A stretch of 64,000 nucleotides of DNA from NCBI GenBank assembly GCA_002224055.1, contig AZLU01000088.1:62001-126000 (forward strand). Reading direction: 5' to 3'. The notes beneath the pieces were generated by a model. It saw only the letters and a list, made by a program, of their open reading frames with translations. It ran no database searches and had not been told where the DNA came from. The stretch's first letter is position 1. Each line of letters starts with the position of its first letter. This document shows positions 23,101 to 35,520 of the stretch, piece after piece. The position numbers were made by a program, and so were the translations under genes. Source of the DNA: Pezizomycotina sp. ARF18. Lineage: Eukaryota > Ascomycota.

Positions 23101-23278
23101 CCCGTCACCTCGTGTAAATTTTTGAACCAATATAAAGTTTGAATGGATTTTAAAATCTTTTCAATTTACACCAGTCCGAGCTGTTTTTGAGATCCCCGCT
23201 TGATATGGTTTGGTAATGCTATTAATCAGAAATTAGCTTGAAAAAATCTCTCTTCGTGCTTTATATTAGAGAGCAATG
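20146..23278. other. Gene-poor region
   Basis: About 3.1 kb with no supported gene. There is AT-rich sequence around 22140-22320 and an A/T run at 22420-22450. A 95-codon minus frame at 22821-23108 sits just downstream of the second PD-(D/E)XK-like locus but matches nothing in copy 1. Confidence 0.4.
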
Positions 23279-24226
23279 TTAAGAAAGGAAGCAACAGAAA
23301 AATTCATCATACGATCTAAACCATCGCTTGACATTTCGTGCCTTCAGACCTTCTGGCTGCCTTACGCCAGGCGAGCTAGCTTCTTGTGTGTAGCAATATA
23401 GAAATAATTGACCACCTGTTCCATAGATTTGGATGCCGAATACCGGCCCAAGTATTTTTCCGTAGGTCTGGATGTCTCCGGAGCATACTTGATCCTCGGC
23501 ACCTGATTGAATCCCTACAATCGACCGCGAGCGTGTAAGCGATACGTATTATTTGGTTCTCGATCTCCAATTGCGGTCGACCCTTCAGCTTTACCTCAAT
23601 TTGAATAGTTGGAAACCATACATCGTGTTTTGGTGCGGATCGACACAGAAAATTGCGAACTTCCATTTCAAAGTCCCGGTCGCGGAGTGGCTCAAAAGCT
23701 TCTTTTCGATATCCGCCAATTCCATCTGGTTGGAAAGACAACTGTCCTGTTCGGAGATATTCTCCAACTTCTGGTAAAGGCATCGAAACCGATTTGCCGT
23801 GGAAGTCTAGGTATAATATTGTTTTATTAGTCGCCCTGACGATTATAAGAACTTACGCAGCACGCGGATTCAAAACTATGTTCTGATATACTGACACATG
23901 GTGCGTCTTGCCCGTACTAAGCTCTGGAATGTGGCTATAAAGAGGTGCCGTATGTATTTCCCATATTCTTCGGAGGCAGTGTTATGAACGTCGATATTCT
24001 GGAATTTGTTCGCTAACTCTCTATAGGGCCAGCTCTGCGTTGTCTTAGCTTGTTGTTCCGCTGTTTTAATTTCCAGTCTTGTTCGACACCGTCTCGGAGC
24101 GTTGGCAAAATCGTTTTCTATCTTCAGGATTTCTTGATAACATTTATCTTGTCCAGTGGATTGTTTCATCAGAACTGTCCCTTCGATCTTTACGAAGTCG
24201 ACATATTTGCAAACCTCCGATACCAT
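23279..24226 (-). CDS. Putative PD-(D/E)XK nuclease-like fungal protein, copy 2, frame interrupted
   Basis: Read from 24226: MVSEVCKYVDFVKIEGTVL, then a helical region (CYQEILKIENDFANAPRRC) and NIDVHNTASEEYGKYIRHLF. After an intron at 23807-23856 (GTAAGT donor, CCTAG acceptor) comes a core with an I-E-V-K motif (WFPTIQIEVKLKG), then QIIRIAYTLAVDCRDSIR and GPVFGIQIYGTGGQLFL, ending near 23279. The order (helical N-terminus, a [WE]-x-x-x-VH block, beta-strand E-x-K core, then a strand ending in G) resembles fungal PD-(D/E)XK-like proteins, where E-x-K would be part of the active site. The upstream Asp is not certain. Single-base frame changes occur in the core. Alternatively it is another fungal-specific family. 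It is related to the decayed copy 4.2 kb away. Confidence 0.4.
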
Positions 24227-25840
24227 CGTGGATCTGAGAGCCTTATGGCTCTTGTATTCTGTTTAGGTTTCGAAACCCTACTCGCGATTCTCTGTGACTG
24301 CGCTTTGGTTGCTGGCGGATGTTTCTAGTCCGACCTTTCCGCATTTCTATATACTGAAAAGGCCAGAAAAGCGAGCGTAGGACTTGGAGAAAGTATAAAA
24401 AGAGTGTGCGATTTAAGAAAATTCTCCAATCTTCCTCAGAAGCCGAAGGAATTATGACCCTTTATATAGTTTTTATGCACTATTGAGCTTATGGAAATGC
24501 AATAATAGTTGGTCTGAGGGACCTAGCCGCTTCCTACAGTGCATCGCCCTCCAATCCTTTGCCATTTCTTCTCAAAAAGGCATTCAATGCGGCAAGGCAG
24601 CTTTAGCGGTGGGCCTCTGCGGGTCTTTTCGAGGCGACAGCGCTTGCGCTTCAAATCAAGAGTCAAAGACGCATTCACGCGCACAGTTTAATGTGGACAT
24701 TATGGATCCCATTGCAGTATGTGCTAAATATAGTGGTTTATTTTACCTAAGATTGAACTCAAACATAATATCTGCAAGGGAAGGACAGCGGAGTCTGCCT
24801 TGTGACGATTTTATTTTTTATTTTAGTTGTTTGCTAAAGATTGTTCTTTCGCGGCGGTAGCTTCGTCTGCCTTCAAGCCTTAATAGACACCATTTTATTT
24901 ATATTAAAAATATATGGTCTTCATATGAATAATTTATCAGGATCTTTACATAGCCACCACTTGAAAGCCTGATGACGCTTTTTTTTTTTTTAGGATTTAT
25001 ATAAATAGCTATTGTCGCGGCGGTTATGAAGTGGGTCTAAAAGCGTCACGTTGCAATTTCTTTTGAGAATTGCTTAAGGAGTTCAAAGCCCTGTTTCTAT
25101 AGAAAATAAATAATTATGAGAATGACATCGCATTGTTTTTTATAACTACATATCTAACCAATAAGAATTAGGTTTATAAATAATATGGAATACAATTATT
25201 ATGAAGCCTTGGACTGCCTTGGGTCAACGGCCTCTCGACCCTTGTAAACCGATAATTATGTGGATGTTTGCTTCCACCCCTCTATTATGAATGCGCAGGA
25301 ACGCAGAAATCCGCCGATATTAACAAGATACCTAAGAAACCAAATGGCATTTCAGCGCTTGGCGCTTCGCCCGCGTAAATATTATTTTCTGCCATAACTC
25401 CTACTATCCATTTCTTCATGTGAACTATTTATTATCTGGATTCCGTTACTTAAATACCAAATGCGCCTATCGGGCTAAGTAAGCTCTCGGTACTTGTTTT
25501 GCAAATGTAAAGATAGCTACCTTCCATTTTCTGTATTACCACAGCCCGAAGGACATGGTTCATTGTCAGCGACCGGAATGGCAGATATAAAAATCCATGG
25601 CCGAATTTTTTGCACTGCCAGCCTCGAAATTCTATGCGAACGGCCCATAATGATGGAAGAGAAAAATTTAAAAGGACAGACTTATCTATAACGCTCCGAG
25701 TCTCTAGCATCCCTGCATCTAATTACACAGCCCAAGCAATCACAAGCCATGAAAAACGTTTAAACTATTTCAGCGATGAAATACTACTATTTCGTCTATT
25801 TGTACTAGATTTATCCGCCTACATACATCACCATCGGCAT
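24227..25840. other. Gene-poor region
   Basis: No supported gene on either strand. The 126-codon plus frame at 24483-24860 lacks any protein-like motif. Confidence 0.4.
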
Positions 25841-26862
25841 TTAAGGCTTAGATTTACACCCCACAGACTTAATAACACCATTGGTCCATGAACTCCGTTG
25901 ACTTCGTACTTATACTTATCTTCCAGTTCATAGTACTTGTCAAAGCCAACGCCATCGCAGACTTCGTGGTAGCTCAATATCTGTGGTGGTGGGCCCTTTG
26001 TGAAACTCTCCTTTAGACCTTCAAGAGCAGTGCGCACACTTGCAAGCTTCGCAGCCACTAACGTCCACGGGTATGCGACAGCGCAGAATCCAAGCCTCGC
26101 CAAATCCGCCGCGGAAAGATTCTGCGTCTTCCCTCCTTCGATAATATTAGCGAACATCGGCGCATTTATCTCCTTAACGGCGTTTCTATCGCATTTTCGT
26201 CCGGAAGCGCTTCTATGAACACGCTGTCAACGCGATTTCCAAGATTCTTAGCACGGTAGATTGCTTCTCCAGCTTACTATCAAGGCGTCTGTGCGCGCGA
26301 GGATGAAATGTCGAGTTCTTCGTTGCGGGCGTCGACGGCTGCTTGTATGCGAGCGAAGCCTCGTCACGCGGTACTACCGATTTCCCTTTCGTGTGACCGC
26401 AGCGTTTTGGCCATGTTTGATCCTCAATCATTATACCCGCGGCGCCGGCATGTGCGAAACCTTCAACCGTGCGGCGGACATTCATCGGTGATCCATAGCA
26501 GTGTCTGCGTCGGCCATGACAGGTACGTCTACTTGACGGACAACTTCTTGGATTTTACCAGCCACTTCCTGAAAGGCGACTGGATTTTTTTTGTGCCGCA
26601 ATTAGAAAGAGAATTAAAGGGATTCGCAAATAGAACCAAGGTTGTGCATTACTTACTATAACCGGTATCCGGCAGTCCAAAACTACTAGCAACCGTATAA
26701 CCAGCTAAGAATACAAAGGATACCCAGCCTCTTGAACCAGGCGGCTGCTAAGACCATCGTAAGAGCAGCAGTGTGCCAAGATTTTTGACGGGTCCCTCGA
26801 GGCCTCAAGCATCATTGTCCGTAACCGCGAAGCTTGAATGCTTGGTATCTTTCCCCGCACAT
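25841..26862 (-). CDS. PEP mutase/isocitrate-lyase superfamily enzyme, two exons, frame interrupted
   Basis: A TIM-barrel enzyme that makes or breaks C-C or C-P bonds on 2-oxo- or methylisocitrate-like acids. Probable start is the ATG at 26860-26862. Exon 1 gives SRLRTMMLEASRDPSKILAH, CCSYDGLSSRLVQEAGYPF and AGYTVASSFGLPDTGY. The intron is 26580-26656 (GTAAGT donor, TCCAG acceptor) and joins GY to IAFQEVAGKIQEVVRQVDVP. Next come the Mg-binding DADTGYG, NVRRTVEGFAHAGAAGIMIE and the catalytic KRCGH motif (WPKRCGHTKGKSVV), then ARIQAAVDARNEELD, ALPDENAIE and MFANIIEGGKTQNLSAADLA. The end is probably a TAA at 25841-25843. The key Cys of K-[KR]-C-G-H is present, as in methylisocitrate lyase and oxaloacetate acetylhydrolase, and unlike some phosphonate-specific members. 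At least five single-base gaps interrupt the frame. Substrate unknown. Confidence 0.8.
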
Positions 26863-27589
26863 TTGTAATGTGAAAGTGACATCACGGGTTTGGTTCAATT
26901 TTCCCGCGGGAATCTGATGGGATCTTCGAAGGTGACGGATATTGATGGGTATTAACAATGTTACGAGCCATGATTAGATCAATAGAAAAATGTCGTATCA
27001 AGCAAAAAATATACAATAATTCACTAGGCTTGAACTGCGGATATTCTGGAGTTCCTTTGATTATATGGTGTTATAGATCTACAGGTCTCATGTCGAAGGA
27101 GAACCAGATTGCATTTATATAACGTCCTGATAGTGGCAATTGACATCGGAGCCTTCCGTACCGTCTTAAGATGTTTCTTCGGCATGCGATTCTCTACATA
27201 GCTCGGTAGAGAGTGCAAACCGTAGCTGCGGAGTTGTACGGACGGATAATTTCCTATTGCGGATAAGCGTATGTACTCGCTCGGATAATTTCCCAATTTG
27301 TAGCGGACCGAACACACACGGTGAGTGTGCATGTTGAGACCAGTGCTGTAACCGAGCTAGGTTGCAAATATTGTAGCTATGATGTTATTGCGGTGGTACC
27401 GAGGACTGAATCTGAAGGCCGTCCATCGAGGATCTCGCTGATCAATTTCATGGCTAGATATAAACGCGGAGTAGTTCTGGCTTTATCCACGGCCGCTTCT
27501 AGCTTATAAGGAATCAGATGGAGATTTTGCATGAACTATCGCAACTACCAGAACCATAATATAACTGTATCATGAGGATCCTAGGTACA
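26863..27589. other. Intergenic between the enzyme gene and the transcription factor gene
   Basis: Promoter of the minus-strand PEP-mutase-family gene and 3' region of the minus-strand regulator gene. A minus frame at 27024-27332 shows no motif. No regulatory site recognised. Confidence 0.35.
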
Positions 27590-30500
27590 TTAAGCGCCAA
27601 AGGCGTCTCCATAATCAAAGAAATCGTCACCCAGTTCCGCAGCAAACCCTCCAGTGGTGCGATAGCGGATCAAATGGAAATGTGAACCAGTCTTGTGAAC
27701 CCTCCGCCGAGACCAAAGGAAATATTTCCTCTAAAGATCCAGAAATTAAGCCATGATCAACGTTATCTTCCGTGAGGTCTACTACCGAAGCCTCATTGTC
27801 TGCTCCTTGTGTCTGTGTTGCAGCACGGACCGCTGGGCTCTCAACATCACGACTCATTGCCCCCTTCTCTTTCGCTCTCTTCTCATCTTCGCGCCTTATC
27901 GTGTCTGCTAACCTCAGTTTGACACGAGCGACGTGCCTGTCAAGGAGATTCGCAAGCGTTTGGTAACATGCATGTCGTCCACTGCGGATTTATGCAATGC
28001 TTCGCCAGCTTTCGTTAATACATCGAGAGTGATTTTTGCTTCTTCAATTTTGGTACCGAGACTGTTCTGATACGTCAGCATCACACCTTATAAGTTTTGA
28101 AAACCGGGATGTTTACCTAAGATTTTTAGTAGAAACACAACGGCACTCGCGACACGTACAAAGATCTTCGAAGTGCATAAATAAGACGCCCTCGTCTGAG
28201 AACCTTGTTAAAGTTCGCAAGATCTCCCGACTACCTTCGACAACCTCCCTGATAAACTCGGAATCGATCGAGTTACGATCAAATAATTCAGCGGCGCGAT
28301 GATCAAAGACAGGCTGGGCGTCCTGTTCGTCACTGTAAGACGCGTCATGATTACCAGGAGCTGGGAGGTTGGCGTTATGGACCCTAGAGCCCGCCGTCCT
28401 TTCTAAAACAGCCTGGATTGCGAGGGAGTTGATGTAAACCCTCGTGAAGTGGAACTCCGTGAGGATCATCCAATTTAGAAGAGAAGTGAAATCTGTTTTC
28501 GCATGATAACTCAAATGTCAGCCATAAATATGCATTTATATTTTCAAAATTCTCACCACCAATACTTACCCTTGAGGTTTTCATAATTGCGTTCCCAAGC
28601 CTCGAGCATCGGTTGGAAATGTTCCAGTAGCGAAACGTATCTTCCGCTCTTGATGAGCTCCCGCGTATGCCGCTTCGAAGGGTAAAGCGTTTCCGATGCC
28701 ATTTTCATGAGTCGAGTAAGCTCTATCAGGGACGCCGTTTGAGAATTCCAAAGCACGTTCTTGCCCGCATCCATGTCCTCACTATTTATTGATGTTGTGC
28801 TAGGTTCGCCGAGACTAGCCTGTCGCTTATAGTATTTAAGGGAGTCCTTGGATGATTTCGACAACAGCCGGGGCATCAACGAAGTCCAACCTAGCCTCGA
28901 TGATAGGTCGTTGATATAGACATAAAGCAGTTTCCGTAATCTGGCTCTCCTGTTCTGATTTCTTTCCAGAGTTTGTTTGGCGTCCTCGCTAAGCTCGTCC
29001 TTCGGAGTCTCCATCTTGAAATTATCGTCGAAAACGCCGAGCTCATGTGCGAGCGAGTAAGCAATCCCTAAGAATGTCCATGACATACGCTCCGATCTGT
29101 GCAGTGGCTCGACGACGTCTTCTAGCCATCTGGCATTTGAGGCTTTGAGAATATATACGAATATAAGCTGGTGGAAAATATGAAACTTTCTAGATGGACA
29201 GTGTGAACTCTTAACTTACACGCCGATTCTCAGCTTCCTGCTTTTCGTCATAAATACTCCCTCCCTCTAGCACAGTCTCGTCAGTTGTGCTATCGGTGGC
29301 ATGAATGAGTGCGCTATCCCAACCGTCCGATTCTGGTGGGAAATGAATCGCACGTGGTACCATTCCGTCAATAGCAGCAAACTTTCTACTGTGCCAATCG
29401 CCGTGTCTTTGCCGTTGATATTTTCTCTTGCCCGAATATTACCCGCTGCAGGAGGGTCTGCGTGAACCTCCAGAATCGATCATGTATCATGTACCCGCGG
29501 CTTAGTCCACCTGTTCCGCCATTCATTAGTCAACGCTTAACTGGAATTTTTATTAGTTTAGGAGATAGGAGGAATTGGTCATTTACATGGACCTGGTAGA
29601 GCATGGTACCGACTACTAATAGTCATGATAGTCGAACACAAGATGCTTCTTGCGATACAAGAGTCCAGTGGTTTGCATGCCGGGAGTAGAACCCTCCTAC
29701 TATCGGAGTGAGAGGCGCTAAATTTCGAAAGAACCTACAACATAACTTAGGTCAAGCTGTAAACGGGGTGTAATATCCTTCAAAGATACTAACAGGTCAA
29801 CCAGCAATAGCGCTTCTCGCGCAGTTATCCACTTTTGCTTCACGAAGCGAAGTTGTTCCAAACCTCGATAGCATCGACCGCGGCTGGGTAAGAGCTGAAT
29901 ACAGGGTCGTGGACGGCGATGGCCCTGTCAAGTGATGATGATGCTGTTCAAATCCTCCTTCCTTGTTTATATTACGTTCGAGCCACGCCCAGGGTTTGTT
30001 ATGTCCTATCGTCGTCTCCCCACTTAGTTCTGGATCTATGCCTGTGGGGAAAGCAAGGGTGTCGGTGCTTTCGTATGCGTCGTTCTCCTGAGCGTCGAGC
30101 TCCGCCGCCTCGTAGAGCAAATTCAGAACATCGTTCGGATTTGAGACGGGCTTCTGTAGGAGCCTTTCTGCCTCGAACTTGCAGGAGATTCATGTTCGGG
30201 AACTGAAACCGCTGGCCGGAACCTATATACGAGTAACCGTCTGAGTGTCATTCGGCCAACCAGTAGCTGCGAATAAATTGTAAGATTATGATCTGCGATT
30301 GGCAGGCCGAGGTAAACGTACTTTCGCCGGGCACTACCTGGACTACCCATCTCCATTGCTCTCCGATGTAGGAGGAACACTCGATGTCGCCCTATCACCC
30401 TGCCGACCTTTTCGCTCGAATGTTTATCGCGACGCCGTTTTGACGCCTGGGTTGTAAGTTCATCTTGACTTTGTCTTTTGCTCCCTTTAGCCACGGTTGA

Positions 30501-30915
30501 CCCATCTTCTGCCTCGTGACCCTCAGGACTCCTTACGACAGCTTCTGTAGCTGCAGCAGTAGGCTGGATCACCGGCCTGAATCCTTCGTTCGCTTTGGAT
30601 CCCCGTGGGGCACCGAAGACGCATTCCTATGCGTTCTCCCCGTCATTGATTAGAAAATGGTCAAATAAAATCAACTCCACATTGAGCTTCAATACATACT
30701 TTCTTTCCCTTCTACATCTCGCGCACGGCTGGCCGTCGAATTTCCAAGGTCGCACCTGACCTTCCGCGCCCTGCAGGGTATACAGCCTATGGACATCGTA
30801 AAATCAATAAAATTCTCATAATATGATAGGGATAGGCCTAGCGTACCTGATACGAACGACGTGTAGCCGAAGCCTTCTCAGCGGGCGGTTGTATTGCAAA
30901 TACGTGGGACGACAT
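27590..30915 (-). CDS. Zn2Cys6 fungal transcription factor with fungal_trans middle domain
   Basis: Nuclear DNA-binding regulator. The ATG at 30913-30915 opens MSSHVFAIQPPAEKASATRR. After intron 1 (30787-30846) comes the binuclear zinc cluster: CIPCRARKVRCD, then CARCRRE, and the sixth Cys (ECVFG) after intron 2 (30627-30699, GTATGT donor, CTAAT branch). A linker with basic KRRRDK follows, then the middle homology region: TVESLLLLTEW, ESDGWDSALIHATDS, MSWTFLGIAYSLAHELGVF and LIKSGRYVSLLEHFQPMLEA. Introns lie at 29169-29220 and 28493-28569, the latter joining NYENLK to DFTSLLNWMI. Then come FHFTRVYINSLAIQAVLERT and EFIREVVEGSREILRTLTR. The C-terminus is a Phe/Asp-rich patch (WFTFPFDP, then DDFFDYGDAFGA) and a TAA at 27590-27592. 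Frame slips of one base occur. Its target genes may include the flanking enzyme and transporter genes. Confidence 0.85.
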
Positions 30916-31665
30916 TTTTCGGGGATTAACTCTGGGGAGGATGGAATTATTTTGGGGGAAGGGAGCGGTATTTAACTTAATCTGGAGATTCTACCGATTA
31001 CCTGTTTACCGAACTAATCATTTCCCGGATATCGCATCCGAAATCAGAATATAGAGTGGGGCGCGCCGCAAAGCGTGGGGAACCGGGAGCCTGACGCGAG
31101 ACCGACGCGGCGTCAGTCTTTCCCTCGATAATTAATCCAGCTTATTTAGGAGATATTATTCTTATTAACCTGCTCCTATACATCCTCTCATGGATAGTTT
31201 GCGTGACCGTTGCTATGGATTAGATTTAGACGTTTACAATCGAGAATAATATTCGTGTTCTACTTGATTTGATAGAAGAAATACAATATCCAGGTAACCT
31301 TCATTTGATTTATGTTCCACCCGATTAAATGCAATATATATACCTTCATACTCTATAGACAAACGTGCGATCTTAGCCGTCAGGAAACCAATAAGAACCC
31401 GTTTATCAAGTGCCCACGATTTAAAATCGTTCATGTTCTTCAGATTATCGTTTGATTCAAGCATGAGGTCATTTGGCAGTGATTAAATCAGAGTATTTAT
31501 TGTATCAGAAAAAGATACATCGTTCCATTGTGCATATACTGCTTGCAACACGATCAGGGTAGTATTATTACTATCGATATAACCGGTTAAAATATGTATT
31601 TTGAATCTGGCTTTATCATTGATCCTTATTTAAAATGGCTATATTACTTAATGTTTTATAGAGTT
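30916..31665. other. Intergenic between regulator and transporter genes
   Basis: Promoter of the minus-strand regulator (30916 upward) and 3' flank of the transporter. GC-rich near 31060-31120, AT-rich beyond. No gene supported; a 77-codon minus frame at 31234-31464 has no features. Confidence 0.4.
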
Positions 31666-33238
31666 TTAAGTAAGATACCTAAACTTCTCATTCTTATCGC
31701 CGAGCTCAGAAACATCAACAATCTCGTTGTGGTCAACAGGCCCAATTCCCTGTCCCTTCTCTCGTTTTCCCTCTTAAGTAAAAAGTGCAGCGTAAGCGAA
31801 AGTATAACAATGACCCCGTGAGCGCGCAGCGACGCGCAACCTTGCGTAAAGTACGGCACCTGTTCAGACGGGAATACTGCCGTCCCAATAAAGAGGAGCA
31901 TTGTCAAATATCGCAAGAATAGACACCCAGCGGCGCGTTTGGAATCACCGCTTGATTACCAATAGCCATGTAATATTTAGACAAAGAGCAGGGTATATCC
32001 GCAGACGGCAAACCATACCGCAAGGTACCGGACGGCGACGGAGTATTTCACTACCGCCAGGAGGAGGTAGCCAAGGCAGCCTAATGCCGCGAATCCACTG
32101 ATTAAAAACCTCGTTGCCCCTTTTTATCCGAATAGAATGCGACGGCACAACAGAGACAGAACGAGACAAAATACGGAGGCGCTGTGAGGCCGTTCGCGTT
32201 GACGGACGTGTAACCGATCTCCTTAATGATTGTCGTAGGAAGTTCGACAAGGAAGCGAATGAGAAATTGCAGCAAAAGTGCATCGCCATGTGCATCCAAT
32301 TCTGGTAGTCTGCCAGACCGGAGGCGACTTGCTTCCAGTTTACTTTTGTCTTTGCCGTCTTATCCAGATTTTGCAGGCGCGCGACCGCGTCACGGCGTTC
32401 GGATTCGGTTAGGAAGTTGCACGTCTGCGGGGACGCCGGTAGGAGAAAAAATATAACTGGTGCCATAAGAATCGTAGGCGCTCCTTCAACGAGAAACACT
32501 ATCCTCCAGGAAGCGATGGAAGCTTTCGATTGTAGAGGCCGTAGGCGAGAGCGCCGCTGAAGCAGTTGGCGAGAGGAGACATAGCGAGAACGAGACATAT
32601 GCGAAGGGCCATTTCGCGGCGCGCATAGAAAAACGTTAGGTAGTACGGTACGCCAGCGCCGAACCCTGCTTCAAGATGCCGAGGAAGACGCGGCAGGCGA
32701 TCAGGCTGGGAAGCCCCTTTACAGCTCCAGAGCACATGGCGCTGTGCCCACATGATGCAGAGAATACTGACATAAATGTTCGCCGGAAATACTTTCCAGA
32801 GCTTTTTGTAGGGAAATTTTAGTAAACGGAGAGCTATAAATAAGCCATGAGAGAAAGTTTAGGCACGCTTTTGGAACTTACCATCACAGACCATTCAAAG
32901 ACAGTATACGCGATGTAGAATGCATTGAGAACCATGTCCATTGAGGCGTATTCAAGCCAAGAGCAGGTTGGGCACAGGCTTGACCGATCCGATGTTTCCA
33001 CGGTCAAGGTACGAGAGCACGTAAAGAACCACTACAAGTGGTAACACATGACGGTCAAACTAGAAGAATGGGCCGCTTATTAGTTATATTGTCTGACTTT
33101 TCCTGAGAATATAAGAACCTAGATGAAGAACTCGCTAACAACCTTCCGGCGAATGTGTATCCGCGTCTCTTCCGAGATATCTACCCTTTCCACGTCCCCC
33201 ATGTCGTCCTTCGCGTACTCCATCCGGGCTTCAGCCAT
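31666..33238 (-). CDS. Major facilitator transporter, anion:cation symporter (allantoate-permease-like) type, frame interrupted
   Basis: Twelve-helix plasma-membrane carrier of the ACS group, which takes up organic anions such as allantoate, nicotinate, pantothenate or tartrate. The ATG at 33236-33238 gives MAEARMEYAKDDMGDVERVD. A first intron near 33064-33148 leads to FDRHVLPLVVVLYVLSYLD, then RGNIG. A second intron at 32834-32881 (GTAAGT donor, TATAG acceptor) follows VFEWSVM. Next are KLWKVFPANIYVSILCIMW, YYLTFFYARREMALRICLVL, SWRIVFLVEGAPTILMAPVI and FFLLPASPQTCNFLTESERR, then SNFLPTIIKEIGYTSVNANG, split by a frame slip. The C-terminal tail ends in the group's typical acidic DKNEKFRYLT and a TAA at 31666-31668. 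SYLDRGNIG and LVEGAPT are ACS-type signatures. Several one-base frame slips; probably functional. Substrate unknown. Confidence 0.8.
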
Positions 33239-33985
33239 CTTATCTGAAGTAGTAGACTAACTCTCAGGAGCAATGATGTGTAGTATTTGGGTTGTCAAAT
33301 CAGAGGGCGTGATTGGGATATTCTGCGAGCGCGACGGATCTCGTAGGACACTACAGATGTCTTGAGACTCTGGATCAAGAATAAATGCCATCCTGGGGAT
33401 CATCCCTGTCTTTAAATAGAGCTAAATAGCGTTTGGCGTTGGACGATCGTGAGAATTAACTTGGTGTTGAGAAATCTCGTTAGTACGGAATGTGGAGGCA
33501 ACCAGACTTACCTCCACCAATGCGGCATTCATGGTCGGTAGCGGTGGGGAAAATCCGGGGCAAAATACGGAGCAGAGTCTCGCTTAATTACCAACTAATC
33601 CTCGGCTAGGTTCCCCAAGCGGTAATATACCGCTGACTCTGTTCGCGTGTCGGAGAGCTGAATCCCGACTATCGCCCAAGATTCGTGACGTAGGAAATCA
33701 GGTGGGTTTTGGGATCAATTGCAATGACTCGGCATAATAGATAGGATATCAATAGGGATCGTCCTTACTTAGAAGCACCTATGTATCTATTGGAATTTAG
33801 TGTATTTTTCTTTTTTTTGATACTCGTTTGTCATCGGCTTTAAGTTACAATTATTTCCTCTTAGGATGCATCAAGATAAATATTGCGGTTCGCTCTCCGG
33901 AACTAAAACCAACCACTATATTGGATACAATTCCGTAATACTGGCTGCGATATAAATATCTCTAATAATGGAACACGCCGACGCC
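33239..33985. other. Intergenic
   Basis: Transporter promoter side and 3' flank of the first paralogue. No gene or RNA recognised. Confidence 0.4.
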
Positions 33986-35520
33986 TCAGGAAAGCAATCG
34001 AGAAGCCAAGTCCCTCCTAAGCGAACGAATAATGTCATCTTCTTTGCCCTTAAGGTCGGCTGAGGTATCCCCGGCGGAAGTGTCGAGTGTTTTCAACTTC
34101 GCGAGCATCAAATCGAGTTCCACAGCCTTGTGACAATCTTCGATTGCTTGTCGAACTTCACGAAGTAGTTCTTTCTCGAATTTCAGGTAAGTTTCCCCCG
34201 CATATTTCGCTTTGTCGTATTCGGCTTGGAAAGTACTAATACCTGGCTTGAGTTTTTCCTCAAGGTGGCTCTTTGCAGATCGGTATGCCTCAAGAGACCT
34301 GGAGATGCTGTCTCGAAGTTGGTATCTGAGCTGTTGAGATACCTTTGTTGGTAAATTCTGACTGCCGGTGATCTTCGTTATCTCAAGCAAGAGACCGTAG
34401 TCGTCTGGTATGCGAGGTTGTAATTCTTGTTCATCATGGAGTACAACCAGAGCAGAGATTTATTGTAGATAGAATGTGCGTGACTATGTTGATTTTGAGG
34501 GGAAACTTGGTAAAGTAACTGCTTAATGACCATGCGGATACGTTCCCATTGACCGTCTGACCAGACACCCTCTTTAGACATATCGGTTTTCCGCTCATAG
34601 TCCGATATATTCTGCCTAGGATCGAAGCTGTAACCAAAATAATCGTGAATCGGGGGCGCGGCAACTTGTTTATGGTCACGAAGTTGGCTTTTCCATGTTG
34701 GATAGGCAAAAATTATAACTACGTTGCGATATATTGCGGTTAATCCTCGTCATTATGAGCAAATCTAACAGAACGGTGACCATACTAGTATGCGCAGGAT
34801 TATGCGATGCTCCAGTAAGATACAGCATCGTCAAACGATGAAAACCTCTAAAAATTTGACGTGAATTTGACCATGGGCTTCTGTAGCAGTTTCAATTACT
34901 CTGTTGTACTGTACAGGACAATATGTTCCATCAAGTTGAAAGGTTTCCATATTCGATGTGGCTAAGTCAGAAAACCTTAGTTCACAAGGAATCAGAACGC
35001 TCGTAAATCCCCCAGGACCATGCCCCGGGATATGCTTTTTAATGGGAATCTGGTTCTCTGGGAAATTAGATGGACTTAAGGCCTTCTGGTTGATGCTGTC
35101 GAGACGAGGTGGTAATAGAAAACGTCGGGGTCGATATTTAACCCTGTACCCAGCGCTTCAATCGCTCCGGGAGACAGGTCTTCGACGATGACAAGACGCG
35201 TAGGACCTGTTAAGCTCCACTTTTTCTTCGCACGAAGTGTAGCCTGATGTTTAGCAAGAGCTTGAAGGTCGTAGACATCAGCAGTCTCGCTTTCCCACGT
35301 AGTGGAGTTGCCCAACCATATGACGGGGAAGCTACTTGGGTAATTATAATGGAATTTGAGTCGAGCGATGCTGCTTTCCCTTCCAACCTACGTTTCTCCA
35401 TATTTTCCATGTACATCGAAAGCGACCTGAGATGAGGATGTTCATCCTGGAGATCTCGAAGACGAGCGTAATATTTGGAGTTCTTCAGAAACCCGGATTT
35501 TTAGGCGAGGTGCTTTGCAT
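33986..35520 (-). CDS. Tandem-array paralogue 1, unrecognised fungal family
   Basis: First of three related minus-strand genes. From an ATG at 35518-35520, out of frame by one or more bases with what follows: an N-terminal block (LRDLQDEHPHLRSLSMYME, then KRRLEGK), a signature LVIVEDLSPGAIEALG then IDPDVFYYHL, VIIFAYPTW near 34690-34720, LLWLYSMMNKNYNLAYQT near 34400-34450, and a long charged helical C-terminus (LEAYRSAKSHLEEKL, FEKELLREVRQAIEDCHKAV) ending at a stop at 33986-33988. No membrane helix is visible. The V-E-D-[LI]-S-P...D-P-x-V-F-Y-x-H-L block recalls the beta/alpha N-domain of fungal CorA-like proteins, but the two C-terminal helices and GMN motif of CorA are absent. This is a soluble protein of unknown function. 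Single-base frame slips interrupt it. Confidence 0.55.

Noticed and set aside
17000-25800. Transposon or retroelement content in the gene-poor region
   Set aside because: I looked for reverse transcriptase, integrase and DDE-transposase motifs and for paired terminal repeats and recognised none; a repeat search of the whole genome would be the decisive test.
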